Shown piece by piece: positions 54,651 to 64,000 of a stretch of DNA of 64,000 nucleotides. Every line of letters starts with the position of its first letter. Within the stretch, counting starts at the first letter, position 1. The DNA comes from Megalonaias nervosa. Its lineage: Eukaryota; Mollusca; Bivalvia; Unionida; Unionidae. The notes under the pieces are model-generated. The model did not search any database, was not told where the DNA came from, and saw only the letters and a list, made by a program, of their open reading frames with translations. A program made the translations under genes and the position numbers. The stretch covers positions 1-64,000 of the forward strand of contig JAECUM010012819.1 of the NCBI GenBank assembly GCA_016617855.1. Direction: 5' to 3'.

Positions 54651-57600
54651 ATATTACTGATTTTAAGAAAGTTTAGCTGTTGTTGCATTCTTATTTACGT
54701 ACGAGAAGTATGATTATAACAACATTTTGTAAATTTTTTGTCCATATTGGCTACCATGGAATGAAATTGCAGGATTAACTTTGTAAGGACATGTATGTCA
54801 CCATCAATATATGACCTATAATCATGAAACATCAGACAATACATTGAATATATTCGTAATCAAAGCCAATGCATGTAAAGCAAGTTCGCCTGGAGTTTTG
54901 TATCTGATGATCAACGTAATTGCATGCACTTTACAAAACGTGATGTTCATTCGTTTTCAATGTAAACGTTTAAAAAATGTTGACATTTAAGAGGAAATTG
55001 TGCTATAAGATATTTGCGTCCTTATTGGATACAGCTATACATTTGTAAAGAAACGCTAGACAGCGCGTGTCCAAAATTAATCGGAAAATTCCGTTTGCCA
55101 CGATAATATACAGCTCGCGATAATACAGCGTTGTAGTATAAACCCTGATGGTCAAAGCCACTCACTTTTGTTATTGCAGCCAATCTTGGTATTTTATTTT
55201 ATATTGATAAGATCTCGGCTTTGTTCGACTGTCAGGGTTCGGCATCTTCGTTTAGTGAAGTTATAGCCACTGATAACGAGTCCCCACTCCTTTCTTAGAA
55301 TTTCAGCAAAACTTTTATGCATCTTGATTTTTTAAGACCTTAGCAGAATTTGACTGTTATAGTTCTGCAATGGTTAACGTTGTTTATAACCTTTGATTGT
55401 CAGATGCACCCACTTTCATTTCTGCACAATAACTATTATTGTATTTCAACCAAATTGAATAGGCAACTTGATATTGATAAAGTCAGCAAAACGCGGGATA
55501 CATCAACTTCTGAAATGTGCTTGTTGCCATTAATCGTGTTTTTTAATTTAAAATCAAGAAGAACTATTACCGCTTCCATGTCATTAGGGAGAAAAGAGAC
55601 CATGTTTAAGAAGCATTCTTTATAAGTATATGAGACGTATGTAAACCTGCGTGAAGAAAAATGCAAAAATCCATATCTTTGTTTTCAGATAACTGCCTTA
55701 TTCAATCTAGCTGAATTCATAATCTATCATTTGAATTTATCCCTTTATTGATCACGTGGCCGAGACTATTACGAGTTTGGAAAAAACAACGTAAAGTTCG
55801 AAACATCCGAGTGTAATTCGTTGTCACTGACTACACTATATTGCAGACTTAGTTTTTGCTTTTAATAATCATTACGGTTTGACATGTGGTAGCATGAACC
55901 TTAAATGTATACTCATAATAAAATAAAATGTCTGAAACTCGATGCATAACTTAAGACTTTTGCAAACCATGAGTCATAAAAATCAAATTTAATCAATTCA
56001 TTTATGAAAATCGTCATAAATGAGCGTTCGTGATTCTGTAGATAGTTTACTTCATTCTTCTATTCTGTTGAATGCATGTTTCATATGAACATTAATTTAC
56101 TTAAGTTATGTTTCCTGTTTTTTTTTGTTTTGCTTTGTTGTTTTTTCTTATTTATTTATTTATTTATTTATATATTTATTTGGGGCTAGAGTTTATGGTC
56201 ACTCATGGTTCTGCTGACTAGTTTGTGTTTGTTGACTTGATTGTGGACAGTTGCCATAAGGTCTATGCAGAAAGATATGCGGCCATATGACTAATGCAAG
56301 ATTATAAAATTGCAATTCAGAAAATACCTTTTCAGTAACATTTTACAACTAAAGCTATATAATGCTACAATTGTGCCACACCAATACTTGTTTTTACCGC
56401 TGAATGCAAGTATATTATGACTTGCGTAATATATTGAAAGCAACTCATTGCATACCACGTCAAAACAGGAGTTGTACTGGGCTTCAAACTAGATCTATAC
56501 AGCTTTATCTGATTCCTTTCTAAAAAATACGACCAAATGTACAGGGTAATAATGATATTATCAAATATACATTTGGAATACATTTTATTGGTAAAAGAAC
56601 ATGCTTCGTGGCGTATCAATAATGAGATGACAAAATATATCATACATTCATACAGTCATTTTAAGTCAAATAATTGTCTTAAAATATATTGTTTTTCTTT
56701 GAGGAATATACATGTTATTTGCATCGTAAAAATGAAAACCGGATTGTACGGGTTATGACCTTTGACACCTTTTACGTTATCAAAAAATAATTTGATCGGC
56801 CTGTGAAGTTTATTTTCATAATTATCTCTACTCTATTTCATAACCGTCACTACTCTATTTCCTTAAAACATGTTATAATATTTCATTAATTAAATAACTT
56901 TTGTACTTTTCGATCTCCCAAGTCAGACTTGTTTCTTTCGTTTTGATTTGTTTCGAAATTTAGATTTAAATATAATAGATTTTGCTAGTACTAATACTAG
57001 AATGACAAAATATGTCAGGCAAAATTTATTTATCTCTCCAAAATAAAAAATGATTTGCAGAAATCTCGAAATCCACTCCAATCCATGTTCTGCAAAAATG
57101 TAAAACCCAACGTTAAAAATGTTTCACATGAACACTGTTGCAAAATAAATGTTTCATCATTTCTCCCACACTATTACAGAAAGAACACATTTATCAGGTA
57201 CAAGACCAATTTTGAATAAGAAAGTATTTGTAGTCATTACGATGTGGTGAATTCTAAACTGAAGCCACTATAAGTTTGTATTCAAATTAATTTTATACGT
57301 AATCTTTATACTTCATATACATTTATTCCACCAATCTCTGGTTTTTAGAATGTTGAATTTAATTTTAAAAGGTTTCTTGAGCTTTGGGATACTGAAAAAT
57401 GACTTTATTAAACTATTATATATCTCTCTGCATCTTTTTTTGATTTTTGAGTAGAACTTCAATATTCTTCGGCAAAAATCAGTGCTAATATCGACCAGAA
57501 GTAATTTGAGTTATTGTTAGAATTATTTTTAGTTACGTGAGCCATAATTACAGATGGCAGATCGACATTATTTTTACAACTTGAAATACATTTGTGTTAG

Positions 57601-60600
57601 TGTGCTTTCAGTCATATTGAAAGTAGTTGTGTACTTGCTGCTGAAAGCGTTTTCTTTTTCAGTAACATTTTTTTTCCTATTTTAAGTAATGCTGGCCATT
57701 TTTTTATTTTTATTTTAGATCGGCATCAGTTGTACGAAATTGAAAACCTGTAAGGCCAGAATGCTTTCTGTTGAATAAATGTTAAAAAGGTCATTGATGT
57801 TTTTTTATTTTTAGTAACGGCTGTCAGATGCAATGCTGGATCGACATCGTTTGACGGCCTTTTTATTCAGGGACGCTTTGTTTCCAATTTTTTGTCAAAT
57901 TCTGTTGAGCTCTTCCAGTTATATGGGTTGTTTCAAAACATCCTTAAACATATTTGGAGTTGGTCAATTTTTAGTCAAGCTTTCGAAACTAGCTGAAAAT
58001 AGATTGTTGTTCTAATGAGAGTTTAATAAATATGTCTGCATATTAGTGACGACTATATTGTAATCAGGGCCGGCTATGGTTATGAAGGGACTAATGTTAA
58101 TAGGAAGGAAGGGCTTTGGGATGTATTAGGGTCTAAAGAAGGACCGACACGTTTTGAGGGCTTTAGGCAGCCTATTGGATGTAATCTATACACTACAATC
58201 TGTGTTAATTCCTTGCAGTGTGCATTTTTTGCTGTGCTGATTTGAAATCACATGGTTAAATACATGGTGTAATAGCTAAACTGGTTACAGGCAACTATTT
58301 TGATCGTGTTACGGAACCATCCTGTTTGTTGTGATATATTCAATACCGTATTTGAAAAGCGAAGGTCGCTGATTGACTGAAAATAATTACAAGAATACAA
58401 ATTTTCGTATTCTTACAGAAGAGCCGACGTACGGATACATTGTAGGCACTTCTAGGCTTGGAACCTAAAATCATATTTTGGTAATCACTGTTGCCGCACA
58501 GGCAATACTGGACGTAAATGAAGAGATCTCACTGGCTGGATTTTGATAGTATGCACCTCCATAGGGAATTGTTCTCAAAACGTTTTAATTTCTTTTTCAT
58601 CGTCTTCAAAGTTTCTTCTTGGGTAGATCATTAAATTATGCATGCGTGATTTGCCGTTAATACCACAAAATTACAGTACTTTGGTCAGTATTAACGTCGC
58701 AGTCTGAGGAAACTGATTTTATTATCCATGCCATACAGCAACATATACACCCAGTGGAAAAAGACCTCAATAAAATATACACAAATCCATCTCTCAGTTG
58801 GATATAATTTGTTATTTTAGGAATAAGTTTTCTGTTGTGTAAGTTTTAAATATTTCTACATACTTCACCAATTTTCAGTCGTACTAGATTCTAAAATAAA
58901 GCATCCAGGGATTGCTTAATGAAATGCTGTGTAGAGCATTTTCTGAGCAGTGCTATTGATAATAAATCCCCAAGAACATGTTTAGCGTAAATCCGAGTTC
59001 ATCAATGTATGATCAACACTTCTAAGATTTCAAAAGTAAACTAAATGATCGTAATGATTAGTGGTAGGGATGCAAATGTATCGATTTTATATTGATGTTT
59101 GCATTACAAATGCTGCATTTCTCCCTATTTTATAAATCTCTTGGGTCAGAAACTTACCACCAAGAGGATGCATGATGACTGTTAAATGTCTTATATTGTA
59201 TCCGAAACTTTCCAATTTACTGATGATAATTCTTTTCTCTTTTTAAAAATTAATTTTCATCTATTTTTCAAATTAATGATTTTATTACGGGCTAATCTTT
59301 ATGTGCCTCTGGTAAAGATAATATTCTTCTTGGCTAATATGTGGAATTTCTAAGTTGGGATTTCATTAACACCGAAAGGAGCCGCTTGGTTTCTCAAGCG
59401 TGGCAAAAATTTGAAGTCATATAAAAAGGATGAGTGGGTTCCAAGATTTACTTTCTTTTTCTACGGCAATCAATGAACGGGCGTACCTTCCATATAAATA
59501 TTTGTCAGACATCATCCTCTAAAGGAAGAAAGGCAAATTATATCGATTTGATGTAAACGCATTCATTGATGGTGACCAATTTTTGAGAAACACAAATAGT
59601 TTGAGAAATATATATCTACTTGGAGCCGTTGGAACAACCCCTTTCTCAGAGTCATGCTGCAATGGGCATTGAAATTCTTTAATCTGAAGACATGCGCTAC
59701 ATGTCCATATAGAAACGTACAACTTTTGTTTTTGCATATATTAAAAAAGTTCAAAGGACAACTTTTATTCATTTTTTGCAATGTTATAAATGTATTATTT
59801 CAGCAGCCCCTCAAACAGAAATAAACTCCTCTCTATCTTCCAAACGGTAACTATGCCTTGCACTAGGTTTCAAGGAAAAGTGTTTCTGACTTTACATAAT
59901 TATTTAGGTGGCAGGGAATTGTTTCGTAAATTGGCTTCTGACGAATTTCTTAAGGCTATGGTGTGCGTTTTGAGCTATTATTTCTTAATAATTAAAAAAT
60001 GGATATATTTCTGAATTCGATGTTTCAGGTTTGTGTTGTTCTTGAAATTTTTGTGAGGATCGTACACCTCCCAGTCACTTCACAGTACGTAGCCCGTGAA
60101 ATACCAATAGTCGTCTAGGAAACAGCAAGCCACCATTAGCAGTATACGCGTGGGTTCAAGGCTCTAGAATATCTAAAACATTCGTGGATGACAACTATTT
60201 GGAATTCCATCAATCTATTAAGTACACAATCTTTTTCAAAAGGGCATGCGTTTGCGCTGTGAGCATCATGTGCTGTCAAATTGGACCTTGGACGTGAAAA
60301 AATGCATATATAAATTTGGAGCTGGGGTACAGAAACTTTTATTCCGTGAACTTTCATTGAGTTATTAGGCCACGCGAATGATATTCTTATGTTTTGCTTT
60401 ATTATACATCTCCAGACATAGGGACCTTTTGACCTCAATAGAGTATTTAATATTTTATGAGTTTTTATATCAGGCAGATTTATGCGGTATTAAATTTGTG
60501 AATAAAATCTGTTCCTTGAACCCTAAGAAAGTAAAATTCCATTACGTAGGCAATGAATAAAATGTGTTCCCTTATGGAAATGTTCTCATTTGTCAAGAAT

Positions 60601-61054
60601 TTATACGTAACACATAATTGGAATGCACAATAATAACTTCAGCAATAGTACATTGGTCAACCTTGGGGAAAAATATGGTATTAAATATCCATAATAATCG
60701 GAAAGTTAATCAGGGAACAGATATAATGATCACGCGAGACTGTTCCTCTTGCTCGTGGGAAGTCATTTCGAGTCACCAAGTTTACTGATAACACTTATAT
60801 TGTAAATTGCGACAAGAAAACTGAAAATGGATTAAGCTGGAACAACCACTCGAAGCTATGGATTCATGATAAAAAGTGCACTCACCCTGCAATTTTTCAC
60901 GAATCCAACTGATTGTGGTGGTTTTGCCATTATGTAATACTTCGTATTCTACAGAAAGTGAGCTGAACGAGGAATGACCTACACAAACAAGACATGACAG
61001 AGGCTTTCGTTCTCATCAACTGTGAAGTTTTGTTTGGTGCTTACGACAGAGCAG
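54651..61054. other. Long stretch without a recognisable gene
   Basis: AT-rich, with a (TTTA)n tract near 56149-56181. All open stretches are under 100 codons, unconserved in appearance and often overlap on both strands (for example 59519-59781 and 60136-60438). I see no splice-bounded exons, RNA genes or element ends. Confidence 0.45.
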
Positions 61055-61200
61055 CACAAGCAAGCTATTTCGTACCGAGGCAATGGGATTAAAGTGCCTT
61101 GCACAAGGACACAACGTGTTTGCAGACCCAGGATGTTGCTATCATGGTAGATTAGAACCCACAATATGTCGTCTGGTACATGATTATAGATTTCATGTGA
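61055..61200. repeat. Possible interspersed repeat with a widespread core
   Basis: Contains aagtgccttgcacaaggaca, a phrase very like the 'GTGCCTTGCCCAAGGACACAAC' core found in dispersed repeats of many marine animals. Only the similarity of this core supports the call; no ends were seen. Confidence 0.3.
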
Positions 61201-61689
61201 GCTATAAATAATTGATGTTGACAAGTTTTAAAATCAACGGGTAGTAATGAACTTGCTTACAAGTTAGGGGTACTTTCCCACTGGATGGATAAGTCAGGTG
61301 GGTTATGTTACGATGTGGGACATTTTGACATAAGTCAACAAGGAAGTAATGCAACATAGATCGAGTGGGAAAGTATTGCAATGTAGAGCCGTAAGGGTGC
61401 ATATAAGGGCGAGAGTTATCAGTTAGTTCATTCTTAATACGTATGTTCTTGTTTAATATCAGTCTGCAGATATATTTAATGTTGTGTTTAGATATAATTT
61501 GAGAGGAAACATTTGTTTGGACGATTCATTGGAGTTAAGAGTGCTCATTGACTCTGGGCTAATATTATTCTAGCATTTTTGCGAATTTATTCAAAGGAGC
61601 TTTGACAATGATGATGTGATACATCAAGACTGTTAGAACATTAGCACATTCGAGGACCTGAAATGTTTTTACTCCTTTCGACCTCACTA

Positions 61690-62465
61690 GAATAACTCCA
61701 ATACCAATAATCAAGTTGAAAACCGAATACATACGAGATGAAAAGAGTTATCAACCTATTGCCATGGCCACTGTAATATCCAAAGTTTAAGAACTGATTG
61801 TGCTTCGAAGACGTAAAATAGAGCTCCAAGACAACCAGTCTGGCTTTAGGCGACATCTCTCCGCTGATGTATGTCTATTTGCTTCAAGGAAGTTACTGAT
61901 CACTAAGTCGATAACGGCAGTCCAGTTTATGAATGTTTCTTAGATGCTAAGAAGGCTTTTAACCGAATAAATAAATGAATGATATTCAGAAAGCTAAAAA
62001 CGTTCCATTGTATGTTGTTAGTTTGCTTTTTAATTGGTACGACAAAAAAACAAATTTTGTTTACAGTGGAGTAATATAACTAGCATGTCTTTCCGTGTGA
62101 GAAATGATGCACGGCAAGGAGGTTTTATATCTCCATGTTTGTTTAATGTATAGATTGATGACTTAATCGTGATTTCAATAGGTGTTCTTTTAGATACAAC
62201 ATCGGTGGTCTAGTTATGAATAACTTCAGTTTTGCTGATGACATGTCTGTACTTAGTCAATATATTGGCGGATTGTAAAACCTATTAAGAATATATGAGC
62301 GGTTAGCATTAGCAAACGATACTGAGTGCATCACAAAAAAGTCTGTATGTGTGTGTTTCAGATCTCAAAATCTGAAAAAAAGGTGTCAATACCTGAAGCT
62401 AGGCTTTGCTGAGAAATACTGAGGTTTGTCAGTGAGTATGTATACCTAGGACATATTATTCGCAC
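61690..62465 (+). pseudogene. Decayed non-LTR reverse transcriptase
   Basis: Plus-strand RT motifs in several frames: IAMATVISKV near 61755 followed by IELQDNQSGFRRHLSADVC (61815-61875), FLDAKKAF near 61937, WYDKKTNFVYSG near 62036, then RQGGFISPCLFNV near 62113, where the family has RQGGxLSPxLF. The catalytic box NNFSFADDMSVLSQ near 62220 keeps both Asp. After it come ANDTECITKKSVCVCFRSQN and a degraded YVYLGH near 62440. Stops and shifts make it inactive. It differs from the copies at 0.6, 5.1 and 24.1 kb, so it is another family. A SINE begins about 20 bases later. Confidence 0.85.
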
Positions 62466-62480
62466 TTATTTTTTTGAGAA

Positions 62481-62725
62481 CCGCTTCGTTTTCCTGAGTG
62501 GTTAGAGCGTCCGCTTCGGATGCGGGTGGTTGCGGGTTCGAAACCCGACCGAGTAATACAAAAGACTTATAAAATAGTACTAGCAGCTGCCTCGCTTGGC
62601 ACTCAGCATTAGGAGATTAGTGTTAAGACCAGACGGCCTTGTGTCAGGATAATGTGTCTGGGTAGGATATGATGCAACATGTCTGCGGCATGATGCCTCT
62701 GTGCTAGACATCACAATAAATAGAC
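62481..62725 (+). repeat. tRNA-derived SINE (bivalve RUDI-like)
   Basis: The head (62481-62556) keeps a tRNA form: D-arm ctgagtggttagagc, a five-pair anticodon stem around loop ttcggat, and T-arm B box gcgggttcgaaacccg. The body starts agctgcctcgcttggcact and continues with cagcattaggagattagtg and tgtgtctgggtaggatatga, which I recall as the core of a SINE common in bivalves. A good acceptor stem is lacking, so it is not a working tRNA gene. Confidence 0.75.
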
Positions 62726-62773
62726 ATCGTAGCGACATGACTGAAAATGTTTTAAAGCTATGTTACAAATCCA

Positions 62774-62775
<2 letters not shown>

Positions 62776-62815
<40 letters not shown>

Positions 62816-62826
62816 ACAGAGAGAGA
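62776..62826. repeat. (CA)n with short GA tail
   Basis: CA dinucleotides with two CG interruptions, followed by a short GA run. Confidence 0.93.
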
Positions 62827-63325
62827 TTGTTTTAGATGATAGTGATATACAAAGACAATATCGTTCTCTCTTTATTCGGGTAAATATCCTTCTAAGGTCC
62901 TTTAAAACATGGTCCGCAAATGTAAAAGTTTTGCTTTTTAAACCATATTGTATGAATTTGTAATGTTCTCCTCTACAAATAAATTTTCACGTTCTAAAAT
63001 GAGGCGGTTAACTGTTTGCTACAACAACGCATTTAGATTTTTAATGAGTTATGATTGACGCCATAGTTTTTTCTGGAATGTTTGTAAACAACAGTGTCAA
63101 TAGCGGTAGCGTTTTTGCTAAGAAAGAGAGTGTAATCACACAGAAGTAGATAAGGTAGTAGTAATAACAAAATCTTGAAAGAAGTTTTTCACTTTGCTTG
63201 CTGTCATAATTCATTGAGGATTGATCGCTGAAGCAAACTGTTGTATTAAAATTGTTTTGTGATTTTTGTAGCATATCTTGTGCAAAATTGCTGGTTTTAT
63301 TGTTTATGGACTTAAGTCTGAAATA
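62827..63325. other. No gene seen
   Basis: AT-rich; nothing recognised. Confidence 0.4.
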
Positions 63326-63327
63326 AA

Positions 63328-63373
<46 letters not shown>
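63326..63373. repeat. (TTA)n microsatellite
   Basis: About 47 bases of TTA. Confidence 0.95.
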
Positions 63374-63374
<1 letters not shown>

Positions 63375-63376
63375 AG

Positions 63377-63456
63377 TATTATTCTGTTCCATGTAACATT
63401 ATAGGACGTTTATATGTATTATTCTGTTCCATGTAACATTATAGGACATTTATATG
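63377..63456. repeat. Tandem duplication, 40-bp unit x 2
   Basis: attctgttccatgtaacatt followed by ataggac(g/a)tttatatg occurs twice in direct succession. Confidence 0.9.
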
Positions 63457-63690
63457 TTAGTGTTTGAGTTTACCATAAGGGCAAACTCCTCGATGAAACC
63501 TTACTTTTAAAATTTATATTTTGGACATACCGATACTCAAACCCAGTAGTATATATAATTTAATAATTATGTAATGAAATATAATATTTTCAGGATTTAA
63601 AATTGACACGACATGTCATTGTGAGTACAACGTTGTACGAATGTATGCCTATTTAATGTACGTAAATAGTCTAATGGATGCTTTGTAGAT

Positions 63691-63800
63691 GGATAATTAG
63701 ACTGATGAATGAAATGATGACTGAACGAATGAATGGATAATTAGATTGATGAATGAAATTATGACTGAACAAATGAATGGATAATTAGATTGATGAATAG
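63691..63800. repeat. Tandem repeat, about 44-bp unit
   Basis: ggataattaga, tgatgaatgaaat and atgactgaac recur two and a half times. Built on a GAAT/GATG theme. Confidence 0.85.
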
Positions 63801-63871
63801 TAGATGGATGGATAATGGCTGATTGGAGACACGAATCAGATAGAGGGACCCCCCCAAATGACAGACAGACA

Positions 63872-63980
<109 letters not shown>

Positions 63981-64000
63981 TTAGATCTACTTGATTATAT

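Noticed and set aside
59519..59781. Two overlapping minus-strand ORFs with Cys residues
   Set aside because: Overlap each other in different frames, lack splice-bounded structure and show no family motif.
62481..62556. tRNA gene
   Set aside because: The D- and T-arms are tRNA-like, but the acceptor stem does not pair well and the sequence continues into a SINE body.

Overview
The window is AT-rich animal nuclear DNA made almost entirely of mobile-element sequence. It has tRNA-derived SINEs, non-LTR retrotransposon relics, Ty3/Gypsy LTR elements of the Gmr1-like type, a hAT relic, many microsatellites, and several Polinton/Maverick (adintovirus-like) virus-like elements. This mix, and in particular the SINE body at 62.5-62.7 kb, suggests a mollusc and most likely a bivalve. 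The species cannot be told from the sequence alone. There is no convincing complete host gene. Up to three short host exons are proposed with low confidence.

Layout. 0-6.8 kb: two decayed non-LTR reverse transcriptase copies, one SINE with target-site duplication, and a small stray piece of a Polinton-type DNA polymerase B. About 7-15.3 kb: a heavily decayed Polinton (integrase and PLA2 on the minus strand; capsid and a membrane protein on the plus strand) into which an old Gmr1-like LTR element (11.7-13.9 kb) is nested. A solo LTR of the same retrotransposon group with a 4-bp TSD follows at 15287-16246. 16-28.8 kb: simple repeats, a hAT relic, non-LTR remnants and one possible host exon. 28862-34636: a complete-ended LTR retrotransposon (LTRs of about 921 bp, TSD GTAT, minus strand) with gag, protease, integrase and then RT/RNase H. 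This integrase-before-RT order marks Gmr1-like elements; the RT palm is deleted.

36911-49521 is the centrepiece: a 12.6-kb Polinton with terminal inverted repeats and a perfect 6-bp TSD (ACGGTA). It encodes a membrane protein, a trimeric-type fibre with a discoidin-like head, the 3' half of a double-jelly-roll major capsid protein, small basic proteins, an adenain-type protease, a zinc-ribbon protein, a PLA2-integrase-chromodomain polyprotein, an HNH/NUMOD homing-endonuclease-like gene (unexpected here) and a protein-primed-type DNA polymerase B. Together these are replication (polB), integration (integrase, TIRs), capsid assembly and maturation (capsid, protease), entry (fibre, PLA2) and an accessory nuclease. 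Almost every gene carries frameshifts or stops, and no packaging ATPase is seen, so the copy is defective. Just outside its right TSD, at 49.6-52.4 kb, lies a second, divergent and more decayed polB. 52.4-61 kb is tandem repeats and featureless AT-rich DNA; 61.7-62.7 kb has another RT relic and a SINE; the end is microsatellite.
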